Positions 54,171-63,183 of a DNA stretch of 64,000 nucleotides are shown one piece after another. Position 1 is the first letter of the stretch. Each line of letters starts with the position of its first letter. Position numbers and translations under genes: made by a program. The notes below the pieces were generated by a model. It was not told the DNA's origin. It was given only the letters and a program-made list of their open reading frames with translations, and ran no database searches. The stretch lies in contig NZ_OOHJ01000018.1 of the NCBI RefSeq assembly GCF_900323885.1, forward strand, positions 124,001-188,000, in the 5' to 3' direction. This DNA comes from [Actinomadura] parvosata subsp. kistnae. Lineage in GTDB: Bacteria; Actinomycetota; Actinomycetes; Streptosporangiales; Streptosporangiaceae.

Positions 54171-54755
54171 TCATCGCCTTCTCTCGTAGCGGGTCAGTAC
54201 CACGCCGCCGGGAAAGGTGCGGGTCTCGACCAGGCGGAGGTTCACCCAGCTGTCCAGTGCGGTGAAGAACGGCGTGCCGCCGCCCACCAGGACCGGATGG
54301 GTGACGATCGCGTACTCGTCGATCAGCCCGGCCCGCATGGCCGCCCCGGCGAGTGTCGCGCCGCCGATGTCCATCGGGCCGCCGTCCTCGGCCTTGAGCC
54401 GGGCGATCTCGGCGACCGCGTCGCCGGTGACCAGGCGGGAGTTCCAGTCGACCTTGTCGATCGTGGACGAGAACACCACCTTCGGCATGTCCCGCCACAG
54501 GCGCGCGAACTCGATCTCCGCCGGGAGAGCGCCGGGCCGCTGATCGGCGGTCGGCCAGTGGGAGCTCATCGCCTCCCACAGCTTGCGCCCGTACAGCGAC
54601 AGCTCGCTCGCCCGCATCTGCTCGTACCACCACTGGAACAGCTCGGCGCCCGGCGACGAGTCCGGCCCCTCCCCTCCGCTCCAGCCGATGTCGTCGCCGG
54701 TGGCGGCGGTGTAGCCGTCCAGGGTCACGTTCATGCCGAAGATCAGTTTCCGCAT
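54171..54755 (-). CDS. Dihydrofolate reductase-like (RibD C-terminal domain) protein
   Basis: A 194-residue protein of the RibD C-terminal/DHFR-like family: RKLIFGMNVTLDGYTAATGD at the start, YGRKLWEAMSSHWP, KVVFSSTIDKVDWNSRLV, DIGGATLAGAAMRAGLIDEY and HPVLVGGGTPFF. These are NADPH-binding reductases of unknown substrate; the real folate enzyme usually lacks this pattern. The ATG at 54755 follows GAGAGGTTGG. It converges with the sigma factor gene and diverges from a quinone oxidoreductase gene. SigX5-type sigma factor genes often lie near such small enzymes, so joint regulation is possible but not shown. Confidence 0.87.
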   Translation of the reverse strand: MRKLIFGMNVTLDGYTAATGDDIGWSGGEGPDSSPGAELFQWWYEQMRASELSLYGRKLWEAMSSHWPTADQRPGALPAEIEFARLWRDMPKVVFSSTIDKVDWNSRLVTGDAVAEIARLKAEDGGPMDIGGATLAGAAMRAGLIDEYAIVTHPVLVGGGTPFFTALDSWVNLRLVETRTFPGGVVLTRYERRR

Positions 54756-54769
54756 CGTGCCAACCTCTC

Positions 54770-54784
54770 GTGAGTCGATCTCAC
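54770..54784. promoter_or_regulatory. Small dyad in the divergent DHFR-like/quinone reductase promoter
   Basis: GTGAG and CTCAC form a 5-bp inverted repeat around TCGAT, 15 bp upstream of the DHFR-like start. The 131-bp intergenic region is otherwise plain. The dyad is weak evidence for an operator. Confidence 0.3.
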
Positions 54785-54886
54785 ACATACAGACGGGTAC
54801 GGCGCGAAAACCTGGTCGGTGCACGATCCGCCCCCGCCTCGGTCCCCAAGTGGCACTGATCCCGAGGGGAGGAGTTGACTAGGACC

Positions 54887-55834
54887 ATGCATGCCATCAT
54901 CGTCTCCGCCCCACGCGGCCCAGAGGCTCTCGAATACGTCGAACGGCCCGACCCTGTCCCCGGTGACGGGGAGATCGTGGTCGACGTCGCCGCCAGTGGC
55001 GTGAACTTCATCGACATCTACCACCGCTCAGGCGCCTACCCCCTCCCCCTGCCCACGCCCATCGGCTCCGAGGGGGCGGGCACGGTCTCGGCCGTCGGGC
55101 CCGGGGTGGAGGGCGTCGCCGTCGGTGACACCGTCGCCTGGGCGAACGTGCTCGGCAGCTACGCCGAGAAGGCCGTCGTGCCGGCCCACCGGGCGGTGCC
55201 GGTGCCGGACGGGGTGCCAGCCGAGGTGGCGGCGGCGGCCATGTTGCAAGGGATGACGGCCCACTACCTGACCCACTCCACGCATGAGGTCAAGGAGGGC
55301 GACCAGGTGCTCGTGCACGCCGGGGCGGGCGGCATGGGGCAGCTACTGATCCAGCTCGCCAAGCACAAGGGCGCCAAGGTCTACACCACGGTCTCCACCA
55401 GCGAGAAGGAGAAGCTGGCCAGGGAGGCCGGGGCGGACGAGGTGCTGCGTTACGACGACTTCGCCGAGGTGCTGCGGGGCAGGATCGACGTGGTGTACGA
55501 CGGGGTCGGCAAGGCCACGTTCGACGGCGGGCTGGAGGCGCTGCGGCCGCGCGGCCTCATGGCTCTGTACGGTGCCGCCAGCGGCCCCGTGCCGCCGTTC
55601 GACCCGCAGACGCTCAACAAGCAGGGCTCGCTCTTCCTCACCCGGCCGACGCTCGTCCACTACATCGCCGAGCGGGAGGAGCTGCTGCGGCGCGCCTCCG
55701 ACCTGTTCGGGTGGATCACCGAGGGGCAGCTCACGATCAACATCTCCCACCGGTATCCGCTGGCGGAGGCGCGCCAGGCCCACGAGGACCTGGCCGGCCG
55801 CCGCACCACCGGAAAGCTGCTCCTGATCCCGTAG
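54887..55834 (+). CDS. NADPH:quinone oxidoreductase (MDR family)
   Basis: The 315-residue enzyme is a zinc-free medium-chain reductase of the quinone oxidoreductase type. N-terminal GroES-like part: MHAIIVSAPRGPEALEY, VAASGVNFIDIYHRSGAYP, PIGSEGAGTVSAVGPGV. Cofactor part: LVHAGAGGMGQLLIQLAK as the NADPH-binding loop, then YDGVGKATFDGGLEAL and RRTTGKLLLIP at the end. The zinc-binding cysteines of alcohol dehydrogenases are absent. It reduces quinones with NADPH, one electron at a time in known members. The ATG at 54887 was chosen over an upstream in-frame TTG that sits directly on GAGGAG. Confidence 0.9.
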   Translation: MHAIIVSAPRGPEALEYVERPDPVPGDGEIVVDVAASGVNFIDIYHRSGAYPLPLPTPIGSEGAGTVSAVGPGVEGVAVGDTVAWANVLGSYAEKAVVPAHRAVPVPDGVPAEVAAAAMLQGMTAHYLTHSTHEVKEGDQVLVHAGAGGMGQLLIQLAKHKGAKVYTTVSTSEKEKLAREAGADEVLRYDDFAEVLRGRIDVVYDGVGKATFDGGLEALRPRGLMALYGAASGPVPPFDPQTLNKQGSLFLTRPTLVHYIAEREELLRRASDLFGWITEGQLTINISHRYPLAEARQAHEDLAGRRTTGKLLLIP

Positions 55835-55940
55835 GGGCGAGGGGTAAGGGGCCGAGGGCTCGGAGGCTCGGAGGCTCGGAGGCCCGGAGTTCGGGCTTCA
55901 AGGGTCCGAACGCATCAGGTCCGGGCGCCGGAGCCGGGCC

Positions 55941-56115
55941 CACGAGGGCCGGGAGCCGGAGTCGGGCGCACGAGGGCCGGGAGCCGGAGTCGGGCGCACG
56001 AGGGCCGGGAACCGGAGTCGGGCGCACGAGGGCCGGGAACCGGAGTCGGGCGCACGAGGGCCGGGAACCGGAGTCGGGCGCACGAGGGCCGGGCGCACGA
56101 GGGCCGGGCGTGCCA
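55941..56115. repeat. Tandem repeat array, exact 28-bp period
   Basis: Units beginning CACGAGGGCCGGGA start at 55941, 55969, 55997, 56025, 56053 and 56081, exactly 28 bp apart, with a truncated copy at 56096. Three of them are identical. The array occupies the gap between the quinone reductase gene and the LysE gene. Confidence 0.88.
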
Positions 56116-56202
56116 GGGCCAGGAGCCAGGGGGTCGGAGGTCGCGGGGTCGGGGGGCGAGGTTTCAGGAGTGGTGGTGAATGGCTGCTGTAGCCTCGCGT
56201 TC

Positions 56203-56822
56203 GTGGACATCGCAGGATCTTTCTGGTCATTCGCCGCCGTCGTTGCCCTGCTCACCCTGACCCCCGGCCTCGACACGGCCCTGATCCTGCGTACGTCCCT
56301 GCTGGCCGGGCGGCGGCCGGCCTGGGGGGTGACGCTGGGCATCCAGCTCGGCACGCTCTGCTGGGGGTGCTCACGGCGGCCGGGTTGTCGGCGTTGCTGG
56401 CCGCCTCCCAGCTCGCCTACGACGTGCTGCGCTGGGTGGGGGCGGCGTACCTCGTGTGGATGGGGCTGCGGATGCTGCTGACCAGGCACGCGCAGGCGCC
56501 GGAGGTGGAGCGGCAGGAGGAGCCGCGCTTCGGGAGGGGGTTGCGGCGGGGGCTGCTGACGAACCTGCTGAATCCCAAGGTGGGGGCGTTCTACGTGGCC
56601 ATGTTGCCGCAGTTCATCCCGGCGCAGGCGCCGCATGCGGTGATGGGGCTGGCGCTGGCCGGGGTGCATGTGGTGGAAGGGCTGGTGTGGAGTGCGGTGC
56701 TGATCGGGTTCGCGTCGTGGATGGGCGGGGTGCTGCGCTCCCCGGCGGTGCGGCGGTTCCTCGATCGGCTGACCGGTGTGGTGATCGTGGGGTTCGGGGT
56801 ACGGCTCGCCGTCAGCGAGTGA
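56203..56822 (+). CDS. LysE/RhtB-family exporter; one apparent frameshift
   Basis: The protein opens VDIAGSFWSFAAVVALLTLT with the family motif TPGLDTALILRTSLLAGRRP, but the frame breaks after QLGTLCWG. One extra G in the run at 56363-56367 joins it to VLTAAGLSALLAASQLAY, WVGAAYLVWMGLRML, RGLLTNLLNPKVGAFYVAML and ends RLAVSE, giving 206 residues, the normal LysE/RhtB length with about six membrane segments. Such carriers export amino acids. The GTG has TAGCCT seven bases upstream and no ribosome binding site, so it is probably leaderless. A base-calling error is the simplest cause of the break. Confidence 0.75.
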
Positions 56823-56837
56823 ACCGGTGAGCCGCTG

Positions 56838-58080
56838 TCAGTCGGTTGGGGGCCAGCCGAGGAGGCGGGCGCCGAGGACGGCTGTCTCCAGGGTGAAGCG
56901 CTGGGTCGGGTCGTCCGGTGAGAAGCCGGTCAGGCGGCGGATGCGTTCCAGCCGGTACGTGACCGCCCGCGGGCTCACCTTCAGCCGTCGTGCCGCGGCC
57001 GTCTGGTTGCCGTGGGCGGCGAAGATGGCCTCCAGCGTCTCCAGGAGCGGCTCGTGGCCGCCCCTCGCCTCCAGCAGCGGGCTGAGCACGCTGTTCACCA
57101 GATCCTCGATGGCGCTTCTGTCGCGCAGCAGCACGGGGAAGACCAGCAGGTCGGCGGCCTTGACCACGTCGATCGTGAGGCGGAGGCCGTCGGCCAGCTC
57201 CAGGGCCTGCGCGGCCTCGCGGTAGGAGGTCACCACTCCCCCGGGGCCCCGGTGGGCGCGGCCCACGCCGACGCGCCAGCCGGGCGGGAAGCGGGCGCGT
57301 ACGTGGTAGGTGAACTCGCCCACGGCGGCGGGCAGGGTGGCGGGGGCCACGCACACCAGCAGCCCGTCCCGGACGGCGACGAGCACGTTGTGGGAGCCGA
57401 AGCGGGCGATGAGGTCCCGTTCGATGCGCCCCCAGTCCCGGCCGTCGCCGGTACGATCGCGCCTGCCAAGATCCCCCTCGCGCGCGGGACGACCGCGAGC
57501 GTCGCCGCGCAGGCCGCGAGCGTCGCCGCGCAGGCCGCGAGCGTCGCCGCGCAGGCCGCGAGCGTCGCCGCGCAGGCCGGGGCGCCGTCGTGCAGGCCGC
57601 GGGCGCCGTGGTGCAGGCCGCGGGCGCCGTCGGGCGGGCCGCCCGCACCCTCGTGCGCGCCGTGGTCTGCGGTGCGCAGGCCCGGGCGACCGCCACGACG
57701 TACGACTCGGCGAGTCGCAGCCCGAAGTGCTCGGCCCGTTCCGCGAGCCGTTCGGCCCGCCCCTGGAGGAGGTCGTCGACGAACTCCCTGCGGGCCTCCT
57801 CCTCGTTGCGGATGGCGGCGAGCTGCGCCGCCTCGTACCCCTCCATGAGCGCGGAGACGGCCTTGCGCAGAGCGGGGAGCACCCCGGGGAGGTGCTCGCC
57901 GGCCGCGAGGGCGGCGTCCACGAGGGTGCGGAGCGGGACGCCCAGTTCGGCGGCCCTGGTGCCGGCGGCGCGGTAGGTGTCCAGGGCGTGCCGGTCGGGT
58001 AAGCGGCCTGTGGCCGCGTGGTCGGCCAGCCGCTGCCCGTGCCCCGCGAGCAGGTCGGCGGGCAGCTCGGAGATCGCCAT
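56838..58080 (-). CDS. PucR/CdaR-type regulator; two apparent frameshifts in a repetitive linker
   Basis: The N-terminal part (LPADLLAGHGQRLADHAATG, GVPLRTLVDAALAAGEHLPG, FGLRLAESYVVAVARA) and the C-terminal part (RDWGRIERDLIARFGSHNVL, then LETLEAIFAAHGNQTAAARR and LKVSPRAVTYRLERIRRLTG) are both typical of PucR regulators with a GGDEF-like middle and a PucR helix-turn-helix end. The frame is lost in a 21-bp GC repeat around 57480-57610: one repeat unit (near 57580) is 20 bp long, and a second base is missing further on, probably in the run at 57472-57476. Adding two bases gives 414 residues, a normal length. The start overlaps the ABC permease stop (TGATG), so it is the last gene of that operon. 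Confidence 0.72.
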
Positions 58081-58871
58081 CAGACTCCTACGTCACGCCT
58101 GTCGAAGGCGAGGACCGCGGTGAGCGCGAGTACGGCGGTCGCGCCCGCGAGGACAAGGTAGTCCCCGGCGGGCAGCCCGTCGTAGAGGGGCCGGCCTTCG
58201 GCGTAGTAGTGGAACGGCGAGACCCATTTGAGCCAGGCGATGGCGTCGAGGGAGCGGCCGACGGTGACGACGGTGTAGCCGGCCGCCGCCCACACGCCGA
58301 CGACGGCGGAGGCGACGACGCGGCGCCCGGTGGCGGCGCCGGCGGCCAGCGCGACGGTGCCGAAGAACAGCCCGAGCAGGAGCACTCCGAGGTGCCCGGC
58401 GAGGATCCGGTCGAAGGGGACCCCGGTCTCCATGAGCGCGCTCAGCCCGGCGGCGATGACGAACGTCGCGCCGGCGACCAAGAGCAGGCCCAGGGCGAGC
58501 GCGGCGAGCTTGTCGAGCACGAGCCGCCGCCGGTCCACGGGCAGGGTGACGACGAGCTCCAGGGTGCCGCTCTCCTCGGGCCCGGCGAGCGTCCGGTTGG
58601 CCAGCAGGGTCGCGCACGCGATGAACAGCATGGGGACGAAGAGCTGGTAGACAACCGTCTGGAGGTATCCGGCGCCGGACACCATGTCGGTCATGCCGCC
58701 CATGAGGTCGCGCAGCGGGCCGGGGAACTTGGCGACCGCGGCCGGCCCGTACACCTCGGGATCCTCGCGGACGCTGCCGTAGACGGCCAGGTAGAGGGCG
58801 ATGAAGGCGCCGATGCCGATGCTCCACCAGATCAGCGGCCGACGGTGGTCACGCAGGCTTCTGGCGATCAT
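58080..58871 (-). CDS. ABC-2 type exporter permease
   Basis: A 263-residue permease with about six membrane segments: PLIWWSIGIGAFIALYLAVY first, LFVPMLFIACATLLANRTLA, then VLDKLAALALGLLLVAGATF and more to the end, YLVLAGATAVLALTAVLAF. It carries the ABC-2 pattern LAGPEESGTLELVVTLPVDR. Together with the ATPase upstream (23-bp overlap) it forms a drug or lipid exporter. Its stop overlaps the PucR start, so the regulator is made with the exporter. Confidence 0.87.
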   Translation of the reverse strand: MIARSLRDHRRPLIWWSIGIGAFIALYLAVYGSVREDPEVYGPAAVAKFPGPLRDLMGGMTDMVSGAGYLQTVVYQLFVPMLFIACATLLANRTLAGPEESGTLELVVTLPVDRRRLVLDKLAALALGLLLVAGATFVIAAGLSALMETGVPFDRILAGHLGVLLLGLFFGTVALAAGAATGRRVVASAVVGVWAAAGYTVVTVGRSLDAIAWLKWVSPFHYYAEGRPLYDGLPAGDYLVLAGATAVLALTAVLAFDRRDVGV

Positions 58872-59757
58872 CGTGCTCCCCCTCGCTGTAGTAGGTCAGG
58901 AAGATCTCCTCCAGGTCCGGCTCGGCGCTGACCAGGTGGACGACGGTGAACCGGGCCGCGGCCTTGACCAGCGCGTCGGGCCGGCCGTCGATCGTGCAGC
59001 GCACGCTCGCCCCTTCGACCCGCAGGTCCCGTACGCCGGGCAGGTTCTCGAAGGCGGCGGGCGGGACGGGCGACGCGAAGTGCAGCTCGACGCGGCGCAC
59101 CGCCTTCTCTCGCAGCGCGGCGACGTTCTCCACGGCGACGAGCCGCCCCGCGCGGACGATGCCGACCCGGTCGGAGACGCTCTGCACCTCGGCCAGCACG
59201 TGCGAGGACATCAGCACGGTACGCCCGGACGCGCGCACCTCCCGCACCAGGGCGAGGAACTCCTGCTGCACCAGCGGGTCCAGCCCCATGGTCGGCTCGT
59301 CGAGGATGACGAACTCCGGCTCGTGCATGAACGCCTGGATCAGCCCGACCTTTTGCTTGTTGCCCTTGGAGAGCTTGCGCATCGGCACGGTCAGGTCGGC
59401 GTCGAACCGCTCGGCCAGCGCCTCGATGCGGGAGGCCGGCACTCCGCCGCGCATCCGGCCGAGGAAGCGCAGGTAGTCGATGGCCCGGTCGCGGCCCTCC
59501 AGCACGAGGTCGCCGGGCAGGTAGCCGATCCTGGCGCGGGTGGCGGGCTCGCGCGGGGCGCCTCCGAGGACGCGTACCGAGCCGCGGGTGGGCCGGATGA
59601 CGTCGAGCAGGAGGCGCAGTGTGGTGGTCTTGCCGGCGCCGTTCGGGCCCAGGTAGCCGAAGATCTCGCCCGGCTGGATGTCGAGCGTGAGCTCCTCCAG
59701 GCCGCGGCGCCTGCCGTAGTACTTGGTCAGGGCTTCCGCCTGTACCACTGCTGTCAT
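58849..59757 (-). CDS. ABC-2 exporter ATPase
   Basis: The 302-residue ATPase has Walker A GPNGAGKTT near residue 40, ARIGYLPGDLVLEGRD as the Q-loop region, signature LSKGNKQKVGLIQAF (the LSKGxKQ form of antibiotic exporters), Walker B FVILDEPTMGLDP and switch LMSSHVLAE. A C-terminal ~80-residue domain precedes the end LTYYSEGEHDD. It drives the permease encoded next. The start at 59757 was chosen because upstream codons in the frame look non-native. Confidence 0.89.
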   Translation of the reverse strand: MTAVVQAEALTKYYGRRRGLEELTLDIQPGEIFGYLGPNGAGKTTTLRLLLDVIRPTRGSVRVLGGAPREPATRARIGYLPGDLVLEGRDRAIDYLRFLGRMRGGVPASRIEALAERFDADLTVPMRKLSKGNKQKVGLIQAFMHEPEFVILDEPTMGLDPLVQQEFLALVREVRASGRTVLMSSHVLAEVQSVSDRVGIVRAGRLVAVENVAALREKAVRRVELHFASPVPPAAFENLPGVRDLRVEGASVRCTIDGRPDALVKAAARFTVVHLVSAEPDLEEIFLTYYSEGEHDDRQKPA

Positions 59758-59899
59758 GCCCGCATCGTCCCGCTCGCGGGGCGAGGCGTCATGGGGCGAG
59801 TACGGCAGCTTGTGACCTGGTTCGCTTCCGGAGCCCGGCAAACATCATTCGAGGCTGCGGGGGTAGGGGGCGCACGTAGTCTGAAGAGGGGAATTGGTC

Positions 59900-60181
59900 A
59901 TGAGCCGCATCGGAGAATGGCTGAAGAAGGCCGAAAACCTGGCCAGAGGGCACTCCAAGCAGGCCGACCAGGTGCTTGACCGCGCCGAGCGGTATGCGAA
60001 GGAGCGCACGGGCCACAAGTACGACGACAAGATCAGCAAGGGTGTGGACGCCGTGCAGCGCCGCTACGGCGGTGGCGGCACGCCTGGTGCCACGGGCACC
60101 CCTGGTGAGCATCGGCCGCCGTACCCGCCGCAGCAGCAGCCGTACTCGCAGGAGGAGCGCGAGCGCCGCACGCAGGGCTGA
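59900..60181 (+). CDS. MT0933-type antitoxin-like protein, apparently orphan
   Basis: This 93-residue protein has an N-terminal helix region of the MT0933/Rv0909 antitoxin type (IGEWLKKAENLARGHSKQAD, VLDRAERYAKERTGHKYDDK, ISKGVDAVQRRYGG) and a Pro-, Gly- and Gln-rich tail. In mycobacteria the partner toxin is Rv0910-like (SRPBCC fold), coded next door; no such gene is present here, so it may serve another role. AGGGGA lies upstream of the ATG, and the gene ends before a strong hairpin. Confidence 0.72.
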   Translation: MSRIGEWLKKAENLARGHSKQADQVLDRAERYAKERTGHKYDDKISKGVDAVQRRYGGGGTPGATGTPGEHRPPYPPQQQPYSQEERERRTQG

Positions 60182-60189
60182 CGGCGAGA

Positions 60190-60219
60190 GGGGCGTGGCC
60201 GCCTCACAGGCCACGCCCC
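60190..60219. terminator. Strong bidirectional terminator
   Basis: GGGGCGTGGCC (60190-60200) and GGCCACGCCCC (60209-60219) form a perfect 11-bp stem with an 8-nt loop. It lies between convergent genes, nine bases past the antitoxin-like gene and 19 bases from the MFS stop. It is the strongest hairpin found in the window. Confidence 0.8.
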
Positions 60220-60238
60220 CCGGCTCGTCAGATGCTCG

Positions 60239-61567
60239 TCAACGGCCGGCGGCCTCCATGACGCGGCGCGCGTCCCGCTCGAAGGACGCCCTGGCGCCCA
60301 GCGTGAGCAGCCCGCCGACGGCCATGGGCACCACCAGGACGTACATGCCGGTCAGCAGCGACCCGAACTGGTCGGAGGCGATGCCGACGACCAGCGACCC
60401 GAACGCGGTCCCGGCTGTGAGCAGCAGTTGCAGCACGGCGAAGCCGAGGCCGCGCGAGGCGGCCGGCACGACGTCGGCCAGGCAGGCCGTCATGTTGGGG
60501 ATCGCGATCGACATCAGCGAGCACGCGAGCAGCACCAGCGCCGTGAGGGCGGCGAGCGAGTCCATGGACAGCGCGCCGGCCAGCACGAGCGAGCCGGCCG
60601 TGATGCCGCTGCCGCCCGCCAGGAGCCGGCCGCCCTTGCGGGTGCCGTGCCACTTCCGGCCCAGCCACGAGCCGACGAGGGTGCCGATCAGCGTGCCGGC
60701 GATGGTGATGAGGCCGCTGAGCGAGCCGGCGGCGCCGACGCCGGCGCCGAAGCCGCGCACCATGAGGGTGGGCAGCCAGAAGAAGACGCCGGCCAGGCCG
60801 AGGCTGAGCAGCGCCAGCCCGGCGCAGACGAAGAGCAGGGTGGGGATGGCCACCACCTGGCGCAGCTGCGCCCAGAACGGCGGCTTGACCTGCGGCGCCA
60901 CCTCCCCGGCCGGCGTCTCGGCGGGCGCTTCGCCGGTGGCGACGAGCCGGTCGAGCTCGCCGCGCCGCGGCTCGCGCAGGAACCACACGAGCAGCGCCGT
61001 GAGCACGCCCGGCACGACCATGATGAGGAACGCGGTGCGCCACGAGAACGCTTCGGCCAGCACGCCGCCGAGCAGGGTGCCGACGCCGCCGAGGTACGTG
61101 GTCACGCGGGTGAGCCCGTACGCCTTGGCGCGGCTGACGGGCGGGTAGTAGTCGGCGAGGAGGCTGCCGGCGGCGGGGTTGTCGATGTTCTCGGCGGCGG
61201 CCAGGAAGACGCGCATGAGGTAGAACACGGCGAAGCCGGTGGCCAGGCCGGAGCCGAGGGTGGCGATGGCCCAGCAGAAGACGACGATCGCGATGATGCG
61301 GGTGCGGCTGAAGCGGTCCGCCAGGTATCCGGCGGGCAGCGACACGACGACCGCGGCCAGCGCGGCGGCGGTCGGGATGGAGCCGGCGGCGGTGTCGCTG
61401 AAGCCCCATTCCTTCTGTATGAGCGGGAGCACGCCCGACAGGAGGTTGTGCTCGATCCGGTCCACTAGTCCGACGATGAAGAGCACCACGAGGGGTGCCC
61501 AGCCGAATGGTGCGCGGGACTGCGCGTTGATGGTGCCTGTACGCGGCGAACCGAACGTCCCGACCAT
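60239..61567 (-). CDS. MFS transporter
   Basis: The 442-residue protein has about 12 membrane segments. The first half includes WAPLVVLFIVGLVDRIEHNL, LPAGYLADRFSRTRIIAIVV as the loop 2-3 signature, and MRVFLAAAENIDNPAAGSLL with an acidic pair and Asn-Pro in segment 4. The second half starts LLFVCAGLALLSLGLAGVFF. The family may export or import small organic compounds; none is implied by neighbours. The ATG at 61567 was chosen over a GTG six bases upstream. A palindromic operator candidate lies 24 bp upstream of the start. Confidence 0.85.
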   Translation of the reverse strand: MVGTFGSPRTGTINAQSRAPFGWAPLVVLFIVGLVDRIEHNLLSGVLPLIQKEWGFSDTAAGSIPTAAALAAVVVSLPAGYLADRFSRTRIIAIVVFCWAIATLGSGLATGFAVFYLMRVFLAAAENIDNPAAGSLLADYYPPVSRAKAYGLTRVTTYLGGVGTLLGGVLAEAFSWRTAFLIMVVPGVLTALLVWFLREPRRGELDRLVATGEAPAETPAGEVAPQVKPPFWAQLRQVVAIPTLLFVCAGLALLSLGLAGVFFWLPTLMVRGFGAGVGAAGSLSGLITIAGTLIGTLVGSWLGRKWHGTRKGGRLLAGGSGITAGSLVLAGALSMDSLAALTALVLLACSLMSIAIPNMTACLADVVPAASRGLGFAVLQLLLTAGTAFGSLVVGIASDQFGSLLTGMYVLVVPMAVGGLLTLGARASFERDARRVMEAAGR

Positions 61568-61590
61568 GCCCACCCTTTCCGTAGGGAAAT

Positions 61591-61620
61591 CTAGAATTGC
61601 GTTCTAGGGCAATGTTCTAG
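61591..61620. promoter_or_regulatory. Palindromic TetR-like operator upstream of the MFS gene
   Basis: CTAGAA (61591-61596) and TTCTAG (61602-61607) are perfect arms around TTGCG, with a third TTCTAG at 61615-61620. The dyad resembles TetR-type sites of the TAGAAC-n-GTTCTA kind. It overlaps the likely promoter of the MFS gene. No regulator gene is adjacent, so a distant repressor is implied. Confidence 0.55.
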
Positions 61621-61692
61621 CCAGAGTGGCAGAAGTCACAGCGTTCGTAAATGGTGAATTACTGGGAATTTGCCTCCGTGTACCGTGATCCC

Positions 61693-63180
61693 ATGGTCAA
61701 GGGGGCATTGCTGGTCGCGGGCACCACATCCGACGCGGGCAAGAGCGTGGTCACGGCGGGCATCTGCCGCTGGCTGGCCCGCCAGGGCGTCAGCGTGGCG
61801 CCCTACAAGGCGCAGAACATGTCGCTGAACTCGTACGTCACCGCCGACGGCGCCGAGATCGGCCGCGCCCAGGCCATGCAGGCGCAGGCATGCGGCCTCG
61901 AACCCGTCGCCGACATGAACCCGATCCTCCTCAAACCGGGCAGCGACCGCCGCAGCCAGGTCGTCCTCATGGGCCGCCCGGTGGCGGACGTGGACGCCAT
62001 GGAGTACGGCGCGCTCAAGGACCTGCTGCGCACCTCGGCCCTGGAGGCGCTGGAGCGGCTGCGCGCCCGCTACGACGTGGTGGTGTGCGAGGGCGCGGGC
62101 AGCCCCGCCGAGATCAACCTGCGCCGCGGCGACATCGCCAACATGGGCCTGGCCAGGGCCGCGAACCTGCCGGTCATCGTGGTCGGCGACATCGACAGGG
62201 GCGGGGTGTTCGCCGCGTTCTACGGCACGGTGGGCCTGCTGGACGCCGCCGACCAGGCGCACGTGGCCGGGTTCGTGGTCAACAAGTTCAGGGGCGCGAA
62301 GGAGCTGCTGGAGCCGGGGCTCGACATGATCAGGCAGCTGACCGGGCGGGCCGTGTACGGGGTGCTGCCCTGGCTCGACGGGCTCTGGCTCGACGTCGAG
62401 GACTCACTGGCGCTCGACAGCCGCCACGTCCCCCTGCGCGCCCCGTACGGCCGGCAGACCCTGCGGGTGGCGGTCGTGCGGCTGCCCAGGATCTCCAACT
62501 TCACCGACGTGGACGCGCTGGCCGCCGAGCCGGGCGTCGTGGTGCGGTTCGCCACCGACCCGGTCGAGCTGGACGACGCCGACCTGGTCGTGCTGCCCGG
62601 CTCCCGCGCCACCGTCTCCGACCTGGCCTGGCTGCGCGAGAGCGGCCTCGCGGCGGCCATCAGCGCCAGGAAGGGGCCGGTCCTGGGGATCTGCGGCGGG
62701 TTCCAGATGCTGGCCGAGGAGATCGTGGACGAGGTCGAGTCGGGCGCGGGCCGCGTCGAGGGGCTGGGCGTCCTGCCGGTACGGGTGACGTTCGGGCGGG
62801 AGAAGCGGCTGGCCAGGCCCGAGGGGACGGCCTACGGGCAGCCGGTGCGGGCCTACGAGATCCACCACGGGGTGGCCACGGTCGAAGGGGGCGAGCCGTT
62901 CCTCGACGGCTGCCGGGTGGGCGACGTCTGGGGCACCACGTGGCACGGCGCCCTGGAGAACGACGGCTTCCGCCGCGCCTTCCTCGCCGACGTGGCGGCG
63001 CGGGCCGGGCGCGACTTCGTCCCCGACCCGGCCACCGACTTCGCGGGGCTGCGCGAGCGGCGGCTCGACGCGCTCGGCGACCTGGTCGAGCAGCATCTCG
63101 ACACGGACGCGCTGCTCCGCCTCATCGACCAGGGCCCGCCCGCGACCCTGCCCGCCCTGCCGCCCGGAACCGTGCAGTGA
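61693..63180 (+). CDS. cobQ: Cobyric acid synthase
   Basis: CobQ, 495 residues, amidates side chains b, d, e and g of adenosyl-cobyrinic acid diamide with glutamine and ATP. The N-terminal synthetase part has the P-loop-like GTTSDAGKSVVTAG, PYKAQNMSLNSYVTADG, EGAGSPAEINLRRGDIANMG and GDIDRGGVFAAFYGT. The C-terminal glutamine amidotransferase has the nucleophile cysteine in GICGGFQMLAEE and the histidine in YEIHHGVA. The ATG at 61693 has TACCGT six bases upstream and no ribosome binding site, so it is probably leaderless. It lies about 40 kb from the other cob genes here. It converges on the methyltransferase gene with a three-base gap. Confidence 0.95.
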   Translation: MVKGALLVAGTTSDAGKSVVTAGICRWLARQGVSVAPYKAQNMSLNSYVTADGAEIGRAQAMQAQACGLEPVADMNPILLKPGSDRRSQVVLMGRPVADVDAMEYGALKDLLRTSALEALERLRARYDVVVCEGAGSPAEINLRRGDIANMGLARAANLPVIVVGDIDRGGVFAAFYGTVGLLDAADQAHVAGFVVNKFRGAKELLEPGLDMIRQLTGRAVYGVLPWLDGLWLDVEDSLALDSRHVPLRAPYGRQTLRVAVVRLPRISNFTDVDALAAEPGVVVRFATDPVELDDADLVVLPGSRATVSDLAWLRESGLAAAISARKGPVLGICGGFQMLAEEIVDEVESGAGRVEGLGVLPVRVTFGREKRLARPEGTAYGQPVRAYEIHHGVATVEGGEPFLDGCRVGDVWGTTWHGALENDGFRRAFLADVAARAGRDFVPDPATDFAGLRERRLDALGDLVEQHLDTDALLRLIDQGPPATLPALPPGTVQ

Positions 63181-63183
63181 GGG

